A DNA stretch of 8,992 bases from DATFPQ01 sp035264765 (GCA_035264765.1 DATFPQ010000017.1:1-8992); one strand, 5' to 3'; shown: positions 1 to 7,886, numbered from the stretch's first letter. Program-made: numbers and translations. Notes: generated by a model from the sequence alone, not told the origin.

Positions 1-1584
<1,584 letters not shown>

Positions 1585-1601
1585 TCGCGCCGCCGCCTGC
1601 T

Positions 1602-1643
1602 GCGGGGCGCCGTCGCACCACGTCCGGTGCGACGGCGTCCCGC
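1602..1643 (+). terminator. Strong hairpin between infB and rbfA, possible terminator or attenuator
   Basis: Bases 1602-1619 pair with 1626-1643 as an 18-bp stem. There is a single G-U pair (1607 with 1638), and the six-base loop is ACGTCC. The stem starts 18 bases after the infB stop. No U-run follows, but actinomycete terminators often lack one. A smaller stem, ACGGCG/CGCCGT with a three-base loop, lies at 1645-1659. The hairpin could partly terminate the transcript, protect the infB mRNA 3' end or be a processing site. Since rbfA normally belongs to the same operon, partial read-through is more likely than full termination. The pairing is seen directly; the role is inferred. Confidence 0.6.
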
Positions 1644-1696
1644 CACGGCGCGCCGCCGTAAGCCCAAGCATCCCAACGAACGACGAGGACGACGCC

Positions 1697-2167
1697 ATGA
1701 CCGACTCTCCGAGGACCCGCAAGATCGCCGACCTGATCAAGGTGATCGTCGCCGAGACGCTGGAGCGCCGGATCAAGGACCCGCGCCTGGGCTTCGTCAC
1801 GGTCACCGACGTGCGCGTCACCGGCGACCTCCAGCACGCCACGGTCTTCTACACCGTCTTCGGCAACGAGGAGGAGCGCGCCGGAACGGCCGCCGCCCTC
1901 GACAGCGCCAAGGGCGTGCTGCGCCGCCAGGTCGGCAAGGGCGTCGGCCTGCGGCTCACGCCGTCCCTCGAGCTGGTGCCGGACGCCATGCCGGAGAACG
2001 CTTCGCACATCGACGACCTGCTCCGCAAGGCCGCCGAGCGCGACGCCGAGGTCTCCGCCCGTGCGAGCGCCAGCCGCTTCGCCGGCGACCCGGACCCGTA
2101 CCGGAGCCGGGACGACGAGGACGTCGCCGAGGTCCGCGGCGAGACCCCGAGCGGCCCTGCCCGGTGA
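1697..2167 (+). CDS. rbfA: Ribosome-binding factor A
   Basis: RbfA binds the immature 30S subunit near the 5' part of 16S rRNA and helps its late maturation, particularly in the cold. The 156-residue product is slightly long for the family because of a disordered, charged tail after about residue 120. The core is a single KH-type domain: the N-terminal helix TRKIADLIKVIVAETL (7-22), the hallmark DPRLGFVTVTDVRVTGDL (28-45), and the Ala-x-Gly kink AKG (71-73) that replaces the GxxG loop of ordinary KH domains. The ATG at 1697 is chosen because it begins the conserved N-terminus and has a GAGGAC sequence a few bases upstream. The stop overlaps the truB start by four bases (GTGA), suggesting translational coupling. 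Confidence 0.96.
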   Translation: MTDSPRTRKIADLIKVIVAETLERRIKDPRLGFVTVTDVRVTGDLQHATVFYTVFGNEEERAGTAAALDSAKGVLRRQVGKGVGLRLTPSLELVPDAMPENASHIDDLLRKAAERDAEVSARASASRFAGDPDPYRSRDDEDVAEVRGETPSGPAR

Positions 2168-3054
2168 GCTCGCTCGACGGGCTCGTGCTCGTCGACAAGC
2201 CGCAGGGCTGGACCAGCCACGACGTCGTCGCCCGCACCCGCAAGCTCGCCGGCACCCGGCGCGTCGGCCACGCCGGCACGCTCGACCCGATGGCCACCGG
2301 GCTGCTCGTGCTCGGCCTGAACCGGGCCACCCGGCTGCTGACCTACGTCGTCGGGGCCGACAAGACCTACACGGCCACCATCCGGCTGGGGGCGTCCACC
2401 GTGACGGACGACGCCGAGGGCGAGGTCACCGGCACCGCCGACACGTCCGGGCTGACCGACGCGGATGTGCGCGCCGGCGTCCACGCGCTGACCGGCGAGC
2501 TGCAGCAGGTGCCCAGCGCGGTCAGCGCCATCAAGGTGGGCGGCCGCCGCTCCTACGCCCGGGTCCGAGCCGGCGAGCAGGTGGAGCTGGCCGCACGGCC
2601 GGTCACCGTGCATCGCTTGGATGTGCTCGGGCTGCGCCGGTCCGGCGCGCCGGGCTCCGCGGTGCTCGACGTCGACGTCGAGCTCGACGTGAGCTCCGGC
2701 ACCTACGTGCGGGCTCTCGCCCGGGACGTCGGCGCGGCACTGGGCGTCGGCGGTCATCTCACCGCGCTGCGCCGCACCAGCGTCGGCCCCTTCAGCGTCG
2801 ACGAGGCGCGGTCGCTGGAGCAGCTCGCCACGGACCTGGTGGTGCTACCGATGGCGGACGCCGCCCGGGCGGCCTTCCCGACCCGCGAGCTGACCGACGA
2901 GCAGGTGCGGATGCTGCGGTACGGCCAGCGGCTGCCGGCGACGGGCGGACCCGCGGGTCCGGTCGCCGGCTTCGCACCGGACGGGTCGCTCGTGGCCCTC
3001 GTCGAGGACCACGGCGACCGCGCCCGGTCGCTGCTCGTCGTCCCGCCGGACTGA
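2164..3054 (+). CDS. truB: tRNA pseudouridine(55) synthase TruB
   Basis: TruB converts U55 in the T-loop of tRNAs to pseudouridine and also acts as a tRNA folding chaperone. The product is 296 residues. The opening LDGLVLVDKPQGWTSHDVV is typical of the family. The catalytic Asp is Asp41 in GHAGTLDPMATGLL. Further signatures are KTYTATIRLG, QQVPSAVSAIKVGG, SSGTYVRALARD and GGHLTALRRTSVGPF. The C-terminal stretch from ELTDEQVRMLRYG to the end is the small PUA-like domain that helps grip the tRNA elbow. The GTG at 2164 is selected because it overlaps the rbfA stop and begins the conserved N-terminus. There is no clear Shine-Dalgarno sequence, so initiation probably depends on ribosomes finishing rbfA. 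A 42-base gap follows, then the convergent minus-strand regulator gene. Confidence 0.97.
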   Translation: MSSLDGLVLVDKPQGWTSHDVVARTRKLAGTRRVGHAGTLDPMATGLLVLGLNRATRLLTYVVGADKTYTATIRLGASTVTDDAEGEVTGTADTSGLTDADVRAGVHALTGELQQVPSAVSAIKVGGRRSYARVRAGEQVELAARPVTVHRLDVLGLRRSGAPGSAVLDVDVELDVSSGTYVRALARDVGAALGVGGHLTALRRTSVGPFSVDEARSLEQLATDLVVLPMADAARAAFPTRELTDEQVRMLRYGQRLPATGGPAGPVAGFAPDGSLVALVEDHGDRARSLLVVPPD

Positions 3055-3096
3055 CGAACCGCTCTGCCTGCCCGACCGATACCTCCTGGCGCCGGC

Positions 3097-3531
3097 TCAG
3101 CCGCCGTGCCGCTCCGCGTTGGCGACCACCGCGTCGTGGAGCCACTGCGCCAGTCCGGGTGCGCGGACGTCGTAGTGCTCGGTGAACCGCGGGTCCGTGA
3201 CGTACATCTGGGCCAGCCCACGGTGCATCTCGTACGAGACGTCGTAGAACCGCTCGATGCCCAGCCGGTGCCGCTCGGCGAGGTCCATCGCGCGCTCGTC
3301 CCTCGGTGCGACGCCGGCGGTGAACGCGGCGGCCAGGTCGGTCTCCAGCGCGTCCATCTCCGCCTTGACCGCCAGCCAGTCGTCCTTCGACATCCGGGAC
3401 GTCCGCTGCCGGCTCTGCCGCCAGGCGTCGGTGTCGCCCCAGCGGTGCTCCGCCTCGGCGGCGTACTGATCGCCCGGCCAGCCCTCGCCGAACACCTCGA
3501 GCTGCTCCTCGGGCGTGAGGTCGATCCCCAT
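3097..3531 (-). CDS. Probable internally initiated TipAS-like ligand-binding protein (in-frame short form of the MerR regulator)
   Basis: In tipA the same mRNA also yields TipAS, a 144-residue product made from an internal start, which is the ligand-binding domain without the DNA-binding part and titrates the ligand. Here Met110 (codon 3531-3529) sits at the equivalent position, just before GIDLTPEEQ. A GGAGG sequence lies at 3544-3540, eight bases upstream. Initiation there would give exactly 144 residues. The start and Shine-Dalgarno sequence are seen directly. That the short form is made is inferred from the tipA precedent, and GGAGG could be chance because it encodes part of Met-Glu-Ala. 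Confidence 0.5.
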   Translation of the reverse strand: MGIDLTPEEQLEVFGEGWPGDQYAAEAEHRWGDTDAWRQSRQRTSRMSKDDWLAVKAEMDALETDLAAAFTAGVAPRDERAMDLAERHRLGIERFYDVSYEMHRGLAQMYVTDPRFTEHYDVRAPGLAQWLHDAVVANAERHGG

Positions 3532-3858
3532 CTGTCGTGCCTCCATCATCTTCTCGAGGTGGGCGAGCACCTGCTCGAGCCGCGCGATCCGCTCGCGCAC
3601 CAGCAGGTGCTGTTCGCGCAGGTGCGACGCCGGGTCGGCCTGCGGATCGTCGAGGATGCTCCTCACCTGCTCCAGGGAGAAGCCGAGCTCGCGGTAGGAC
3701 AGCACGTCCCGCAACCGACTCAGGTCGGCGTCGTCGTACTGCCGGTAGCCGTTCGCCGTCCGGGCGCCCGGGCGCAGCAGCCCCACCTCGTCGTAGTGGT
3801 GCAGCGTGCGGACGCTGACGCCGGCGAGCGACGCCACCTGCCCTACCGAGTAGCTCAC
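3097..3858 (-). CDS. TipAL-type MerR family transcriptional regulator with TipAS ligand-binding domain
   Basis: The 253-residue protein has an N-terminal MerR DNA-binding domain: the winged helix YSVGQVASLAGVSVRTLHHY (3-22), VGLLRP, and the wing at NGYRQY (36-41). A long dimerisation helix (about 78-108) follows, then a C-terminal TipAS domain (about 110-253) with GIDLTPEEQLEVFGE, HRWGDTDAWRQS, YEMHRGLAQMYVTD and DAVVANAERH. TipAL of Streptomyces lividans is the reference: it activates its own promoter on binding thiopeptide antibiotics. From memory, the length and residue register match it. The TipAL cysteines at 207 and 214 are Val207 and Gly214 here, and the protein contains no cysteine, so covalent capture of a dehydroalanine ligand looks impossible. 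The GTG start at 3858 follows GGAGGAG (3864-3870) by five bases and fits the family N-terminus. A TipA-like promoter lies directly upstream. The true ligand is unknown. Confidence 0.93.
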   Translation of the reverse strand: MSYSVGQVASLAGVSVRTLHHYDEVGLLRPGARTANGYRQYDDADLSRLRDVLSYRELGFSLEQVRSILDDPQADPASHLREQHLLVRERIARLEQVLAHLEKMMEARQMGIDLTPEEQLEVFGEGWPGDQYAAEAEHRWGDTDAWRQSRQRTSRMSKDDWLAVKAEMDALETDLAAAFTAGVAPRDERAMDLAERHRLGIERFYDVSYEMHRGLAQMYVTDPRFTEHYDVRAPGLAQWLHDAVVANAERHGG

Positions 3859-3881
3859 GGCTTCTCCTCCTGACGCCCTCC

Positions 3882-3912
3882 ACCGTGGAGCCTCACGTCG
3901 GGTGAGGGTCAA
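3882..3912 (-). promoter_or_regulatory. TipA-type MerR promoter/operator of the regulator gene
   Basis: Read on the minus strand, a -35 TTGACC (3912-3907) and a -10 CACGGT (3887-3882) are separated by 19 bp, the over-long spacer typical of MerR-activated promoters. Within the spacer and last -35 base is an inverted repeat, CCTCAC and GTGAGG with a five-base centre (3907-3891), the expected dimer-binding site. The arrangement closely resembles the tipA promoter as I recall it, which has a -35 TTGCAC, a CTCAC/GTGAG repeat and a 19-bp spacer. The -35 overlaps the stop codon of the upstream methyltransferase gene. Ligand-dependent autoactivation is the natural inference. Confidence 0.75.
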
Positions 3913-4736
3913 GCGGCTTTGACCGCCTGCAGGGTGTAGCTCGCGGCGAGCCGCTCCGGTCGGTCGGTGAGCCGGAACTCGCCACGGTCGTCCCGGGTCA
4001 TCTGGCCGGGCAGGGCGTCCCAGGGGACGCTGTCGTGCTCGACCAGCCCGGTGACCCGAATTCCGGCGTCCGTGAGCGCGGTGAAGATCTCGCCCAGCCC
4101 GTGGTTCCACTCGTGGGTGACGTTCGCCGTGAAGACGACGTCGGTCTCGACGTACGTGCCGCCCTCGTCCCACACCTGTGGCTCGTCCTGCTCGAAGTAG
4201 GGGTACTCGACGCAGAGCAGGCCGTCCGGGCGTGAGTCGGCCAGCGACCACAGCATCGGGTGACCCTCGCGCAGGAACAGCCGGCCGCCCGGGCGCAGCA
4301 GTGCCGAGACGGTCGCGGCCCACCGCCGGACGTCCGGCAGCCAGCACAGGGCCCCGATGCCCGTGAACACCAGGTCGAACTCGCCGGCGCCGAGCACTTC
4401 GACGGCGTCGTAGACGTCGGCCTGCACGAAATCGACGTCGGCTCCAGTGCGGGCGGCCAGTGCTCGCGCCTCGGCGACCGCGGCGGGGGAGAAGTCCAGC
4501 CCGGACATCCGGGCGCCGAGCCGGGCCAGCGAGACCGTGTCGGTGCCGATGTGGCACTGCAGGTGCACACCCCGCAGCCCACGGACGTCCCCGAGCAGCG
4601 GCAGGTCGAACCGCACGACGTCCGATAGGAACGTCGGGTCGTCGACGAAGCGCTGCACGCCGTAGTCGGGGGAGGCGGCGTGCGCGGGCGCACGTTCGTC
4701 CCAGCTGGCCCGGTTCAGGTCGCGGTAGTCGTCCAC
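3909..4736 (-). CDS. Class I SAM-dependent methyltransferase, substrate unknown
   Basis: The 275-residue protein has a Rossmann-like SAM-binding fold. Motif I reads VHLQCHIGTDTVSLARLGA (57-75), a variant in which CHIGTDT replaces the usual GxGxG loop. The acidic end of strand 2 is Asp81 in GLDFSP, Asp107 lies in VQADVYD, strand 4 is FDLVFTGIGALCWLPD (120-135), and the post-motif is LLRPGGRLFL (147-156). The C-terminal third (about 180-275) has many aromatic and acidic residues (YFEQDEPQVWDEGGTY) and likely shapes the substrate pocket. It resembles unassigned small-molecule methyltransferases of actinomycetes; I cannot name a substrate. The GTG start at 4736 has GAGAGG (4750-4745) eight bases upstream. 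The gene lies 55 bases after the protease gene and 50 bases before the regulator gene, all on the minus strand. The regulator's -35 element overlaps its stop codon. Confidence 0.9.
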   Translation of the reverse strand: MDDYRDLNRASWDERAPAHAASPDYGVQRFVDDPTFLSDVVRFDLPLLGDVRGLRGVHLQCHIGTDTVSLARLGARMSGLDFSPAAVAEARALAARTGADVDFVQADVYDAVEVLGAGEFDLVFTGIGALCWLPDVRRWAATVSALLRPGGRLFLREGHPMLWSLADSRPDGLLCVEYPYFEQDEPQVWDEGGTYVETDVVFTANVTHEWNHGLGEIFTALTDAGIRVTGLVEHDSVPWDALPGQMTRDDRGEFRLTDRPERLAASYTLQAVKAA

Positions 4737-4791
4737 GGGTGCAGCCTCTCACCGCCCCCGCGGTGCCGGGACCAGTCCCGCGGTGCGACGA

Positions 4792-6546
4792 CTACCGCGC
4801 GCCGGCTACCGCGGTGAACGCGTTGACGATGCCGTTGCCGTAGAACCCGTTGTCGCCGGTCCCGCCCGTGCAGGTCGCGGACTGGGTCGCCACCTGGCCG
4901 TTCGCCAGCACGCGCGTCCAGGTGAACGTCCGGGGCTGCGGGCACGGGTGGTCGACCGCGGTCCGCTGCACGATCCGCTGCGTGCGGGTCGGAGCCAGCG
5001 TCAGGCCCGGGTGGCGGCGGTCCGCGACGCCGAACTGGCTGACGACGAGCGCGGCGACGCCGGCGGCGTGCGGTGAGGCCATCGAGGTCCCCTGCGCGTA
5101 CTGGTAGTACCCGCAGACGCTGCCCTTGCAGTCCCGCACCACGAACGGGGTGTTCGGGGTGCCGTCGGCGTTCAGGTCGCCGTTAGCGCGGGCAAGCCGC
5201 TCGGGGTAGGCCGCCAGCACCAGGTTGCGCGGGTCACCGGTGTTGTCGGGAGAATCCCAGAAGTCTCCGCCGGGGGCCGACACGTCATTCTGCTCGGTGC
5301 CGTAGTTCGAGTAGAAGGCCATCCGGGTCGAGGGCCCGGTGGCCGCCACCGACATCACGCCCCGGCTCTCCGTCGGGACGGTGATGCAGGAGTTGTCGAT
5401 CGTCCGGGTGCGCTCCGCTCCGGCGGGGAAGTCGGGGCTGGTCGTGTCGGTCGTCGGCGCGTTGAGGTTCATGAACTCGTTGCCGAGGGACGACACCGGC
5501 AGGACGCCGTGCCGACGCGCGTAGTTGAGCGCGCGCTGCGTGGCCTGCCGGACGACCCGCTGCTCCGTGCGCTCGGCCTGCGAGTCCGCCGGGTTGTCCA
5601 CGCAGTTGAACAGCCACGGGTCGATGAAGAAGCTCATGTTGATGACGTCGGCCCCGATGTCGCCCGCGTAGGTGATCGCCTCGAGCGTCGGCTGGAGGAA
5701 GAAGAAGCCGGAGTCCTGACCGGCCCGCAGGTTGGCCACCCGCACGTTCGGGGCAACCCCCGCGATGCCGAGGCCGTTGAGAGGGGACGCGATGGTGCTG
5801 GCCACATGGGTGCCGTGGCCGCCGTCGTCGACGTTCGCCGGGTCGACGCAGCTGGCGACCTCGCACGGCCCGTCGATCGCGGGGTTGTCGGTCACGAAGT
5901 TGTGCGAGTCGGCGTCGTCGAAGTTGGGCGCGACGTCGGGGTGGCTGCCGTCGATGCCGGTGTCGATGACCCCGACGAGCACGGTCCGCTTCCCGGGCTG
6001 GCGTGCGTAGGACCCCGTCGGCGTCGCACTGATCTGCCGCATGTCCCACTGCCGGTTGGCCAGGGGCTCCGGCGCCGGGACGGCGGCGGCCTTGCTCCTG
6101 CGGGCGGTGGGGGCATCGGCCTGGCCTCCGGTGCCACGCACCGCCTCCCGCTCCCGCGGCAGCCGCTCGACGTCGTCCGTCCGGGCCCGCACGGTGCGCG
6201 GCGCCACGCCGATCACCCGGTTGCGGGCGGTGCCGTCGACGGCGGTGGAGCGGGTCACCGTGGTTGCGAACGACGTCCGCGAGGTCCGCACCAGGGCGTA
6301 GCCGACCCGCCGGTTCTCCTTCAGCAGCGAGCCGCCGGCCGCCTTGATGGCAGCGCGGGCGCTTGCAGCGGCGGCGGGCGAGGAGTACAGGACCAGGTAG
6401 TCCTGCTGTGTCGAAGCGGCTCGTGCCGGAGTCGCTGCCATGTCCGCCGCCGGCGAAGCCCCCGCGGAGGACAGACCGAACGCCGCCGAGGCGGTCGCAA
6501 GCAGGACGCCCGAGGAGACCGCCGAAACGAGCCGGATCCTTCGCAT
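4792..6546 (-). CDS. Secreted subtilisin-like serine protease (peptidase family S8)
   Basis: The 584-residue protein is an exported endopeptidase precursor. Residues 1 to about 30 form a signal peptide: RRIR, a hydrophobic core, then an Ala-rich cleavage region. About 49-118 resembles an inhibitor I9-type propeptide (DYLVLYSSPAAAASARAAIK), followed by a charged linker (120-160). The catalytic domain has Asp195 in VGVIDTGIDGSHPD, His244 in DGGHGTHVAS, the oxyanion Asn356 in SSLGNE, and Ser488 in GTSMASPHAAGVAAL, so the triad is complete. Eight cysteines (228, 233, 315, 387, 473, 478, 535, 559) could form four disulfides, which suits an extracellular enzyme. There is no C-terminal anchor or cell-wall domain. 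The ATG at 6546 is chosen because the signal peptide begins there and GGAG lies six bases upstream; the open frame runs further upstream only as a shadow across ribF. It is divergent from ribF. The substrate is unknown, and possible use in peptide maturation is speculation. Confidence 0.94.
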   Translation of the reverse strand: MRRIRLVSAVSSGVLLATASAAFGLSSAGASPAADMAATPARAASTQQDYLVLYSSPAAAASARAAIKAAGGSLLKENRRVGYALVRTSRTSFATTVTRSTAVDGTARNRVIGVAPRTVRARTDDVERLPREREAVRGTGGQADAPTARRSKAAAVPAPEPLANRQWDMRQISATPTGSYARQPGKRTVLVGVIDTGIDGSHPDVAPNFDDADSHNFVTDNPAIDGPCEVASCVDPANVDDGGHGTHVASTIASPLNGLGIAGVAPNVRVANLRAGQDSGFFFLQPTLEAITYAGDIGADVINMSFFIDPWLFNCVDNPADSQAERTEQRVVRQATQRALNYARRHGVLPVSSLGNEFMNLNAPTTDTTSPDFPAGAERTRTIDNSCITVPTESRGVMSVAATGPSTRMAFYSNYGTEQNDVSAPGGDFWDSPDNTGDPRNLVLAAYPERLARANGDLNADGTPNTPFVVRDCKGSVCGYYQYAQGTSMASPHAAGVAALVVSQFGVADRRHPGLTLAPTRTQRIVQRTAVDHPCPQPRTFTWTRVLANGQVATQSATCTGGTGDNGFYGNGIVNAFTAVAGAR

Positions 6547-6587
6547 GGCAGGCTCCAGGAAGAGGTGGGCACCGCAGTTGGCGGTCC

Positions 6588-6593
6588 AATCTA
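6588..6593 (-). promoter_or_regulatory. Possible -10 element of the protease gene
   Basis: Read on the minus strand, TAGATT (6593-6588) fits the TAnnnT pattern. It would place the transcript start about 35 bases before the ATG. No convincing -35 hexamer is seen 16-18 bases further upstream, so the call is tentative. It is the most AT-rich spot in the divergent gap. Confidence 0.3.
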
Positions 6594-6629
6594 GGGCTGG
6601 CGAGGCGACAGGGCATGTTGGAGCCCGCC

Positions 6630-6646
6630 GTGGAACAGTGGTCCAC
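6630..6646. promoter_or_regulatory. Near-perfect palindrome in the protease/ribF divergent gap, candidate operator
   Basis: GTGGAACAGTGGTCCAC is a 17-base palindrome in which seven of eight base pairs match around a central G. It lies 83 bases before the protease start and 66 before the ribF start, about midway in the gap and upstream of the possible protease -10. A site of this size and symmetry fits a dimeric regulator. Nothing in the window identifies the protein, and it does not resemble the CCTCAC/GTGAGG repeat of the MerR regulator. Confidence 0.35.
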
Positions 6647-6712
6647 GCTTGTGGCAGGACCAGCGGGCGGCGAACAGGGCCCGGCACGGACGGGCACGAG
6701 GAAAGGACGCGC

Positions 6713-7720
6713 GTGGAGCGCTGGAACGACCTGGCCGCCGTGCCGCTCGACGTCGGCCCCTGCGTGGTCACGCTCGGCAACTTCGACGGCGTCCACGCCG
6801 GCCACCGGGCGGTCCTGGCCCGGCTGGTCGAGCTCGCCAGCTCCCATGGCGCCCGCGCCGTCGCGGTCACCTTCGACCCGCACCCGCTCCAGGTGCTGCA
6901 CCCCGACCGCGCCCCCGAGCTCATCACCGGGCTCGACCAGCGCCTGGACCTGCTCGCCGCCGTGGGTGTGGACGCCACGCTGGTCATGACCTTTACCCAC
7001 GAGCTCGCGCAGTGGACGCCGGAGGAGTTCGTCTCCCGGGTCTTCGTCGACGCCCTGCACGCCCGGGCGGTCGTCGTCGGCCGCGACAGCAGGTTCGGCC
7101 GCCACAACTCCGGTGACGTCGACACGATGCGCGCCCTCGGCGAGCGGTACGGCTTCGCGGTGGACGTCGTCGCCGACCTCGCGCCCAGCGCCGGGGGACG
7201 CCGCTGGTCGTCGTCCTGGGTCCGCGAGCTGCTCCAGCACGGCGACGTGGACGGCGCGGCCGGGGTGCTGGGCCGGCCGCACCGGGTGACCGGCGAGGTG
7301 GTGCACGGGGACCACCGCGGCCGCGAGCTCGGCTACCCGACGGCGAACCTGTCGCCGCACGCCGAGGGCCTGGTGCCCGCGGACGGCGTCTACGCCGGCT
7401 GGCTGCTGCGCACGGCGCTGCCGGAGAGCCATCCCGACCGGCTGCTGCCCGCCGCCGTCTCGATCGGCACCAACCCGACGTTCCACGGCACCGGACGCCG
7501 CGTCGAGGCGTACGTCCTCGACCGCACCGACCTGGAGCTCTACGGCGAGACGGTCACGCTGGAACTGGTCGCCCGGCTGCGGCCGACGCTGCGCTTCGAC
7601 GACGTGCAGTCGCTGGTGGACCAGATGGCCCTCGACGTCGAGGAGTCCCGCCGGCTGCTCGGCCAGGGCATCGTCCCCCGCACGCAGCCCGTGGGTGGCC
7701 TGGACGGCGAGCCCGCCTAG
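6713..7720 (+). CDS. ribF: Bifunctional riboflavin kinase / FAD synthetase
   Basis: RibF phosphorylates riboflavin to FMN and then adenylates FMN to FAD in the cytoplasm. The protein is 335 residues, usual for the family. The N-terminal nucleotidyltransferase half shows LGNFDGVHAGHRAVL (21-35, HxGH-type motif), TFDPHPLQVL (53-62), VVVGRDSRFGRHNSGD (120-135) and SSSWVRELL (166-174). The C-terminal kinase half shows GYPTANL (207-213), GVYAGWL (225-231), GTNPTF (252-257) and a likely catalytic Glu265 in RVEAYVLD. At position 126 there is Ser in RDSRFG where many homologues have Phe. The GTG at 6713 is chosen for AAAGGA (6702-6707) five bases upstream and the conserved N-terminus. Where truB and ribF are often adjacent in actinomycetes, three minus-strand genes lie between them here, so ribF probably has its own promoter in 6547-6712, although I could not recognise one. 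rpsO follows after 166 bases. Confidence 0.96.
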   Translation: MERWNDLAAVPLDVGPCVVTLGNFDGVHAGHRAVLARLVELASSHGARAVAVTFDPHPLQVLHPDRAPELITGLDQRLDLLAAVGVDATLVMTFTHELAQWTPEEFVSRVFVDALHARAVVVGRDSRFGRHNSGDVDTMRALGERYGFAVDVVADLAPSAGGRRWSSSWVRELLQHGDVDGAAGVLGRPHRVTGEVVHGDHRGRELGYPTANLSPHAEGLVPADGVYAGWLLRTALPESHPDRLLPAAVSIGTNPTFHGTGRRVEAYVLDRTDLELYGETVTLELVARLRPTLRFDDVQSLVDQMALDVEESRRLLGQGIVPRTQPVGGLDGEPA

Positions 7721-7786
7721 GACCCGCCGCCTCGTCGACGCCCTGCGCAGACCGCAGCCGCCGTCGTCGGGCCGACGTCCGGTGGC

Positions 7787-7816
7787 TGGTATTCTTGACA
7801 GGCCGTCAGATCGGCC
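7787..7816 (+). promoter_or_regulatory. Probable rpsO promoter with extended -10, and start of the rpsO leader
   Basis: TGG followed by TATTCT (7787-7795) is an extended -10 element that would start the transcript near 7802, leaving a leader of about 85 bases. The bases in the -35 position are poor but fall in a palindrome, CGTCGGGCCGACG (7765-7777). Just after the predicted start, GGCCG and CGGCC (7801-7805 and 7812-7816) can form a small stem. A second stem, CCGGG with CCCGG (7832-7836 and 7846-7850), lies further on. S15 commonly represses its own translation by binding leader RNA, so a structured leader is plausible, but I cannot assign it to a known S15-binding motif. Confidence 0.45.
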
Positions 7817-7886
7817 GCGGATTAAGAGAGCCCGGGTGGACGAGCCCCGGAGCGCCGCGCAACGAGCGAACCAAGGAGACCCGCCC

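Noticed and set aside
1627..2163. In-frame upstream extension of truB
   Set aside because: It passes through rbfA in another frame and encodes Arg-rich noise. The conserved TruB N-terminus begins at the GTG at 2164.
2061..3185. Plus-strand open frame of 374 codons overlapping rbfA and truB
   Set aside because: The composition is dominated by Arg, Ala and Gly, no motif is present, and truB occupies the other frame with clear family signatures.
3106..3873. Plus-strand open frame antisense to the MerR regulator
   Set aside because: It mirrors the regulator codons and shows no recognisable domain; the regulator itself has strong family evidence.
4737..4791. Short inverted repeats (e.g. GGGAC/GTCCC) between the protease and methyltransferase genes as a terminator
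   Set aside because: The stems are about five base pairs, with competing pairings in GC-rich sequence; too weak to call.
6547..7125. Open minus-strand frame extending the protease upstream of its ATG at 6546
   Set aside because: It runs antisense through ribF. The signal peptide and ribosome binding site place the start at 6546, and the extra stretch is low-complexity shadow sequence.
7795..7800. TTGACA as a -35 element for rpsO
   Set aside because: No good -10 occurs 16-18 bases downstream (CGGATT or GGATTA at best). The extended -10 TGG-TATTCT that overlaps it is the better promoter candidate, though TTGACA cannot be fully excluded.
7695..7886. In-frame upstream extension of rpsO
   Set aside because: The standard 89-residue S15 begins at 7887 after AAGGAG. 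The extension would cross the ribF end and the promoter.
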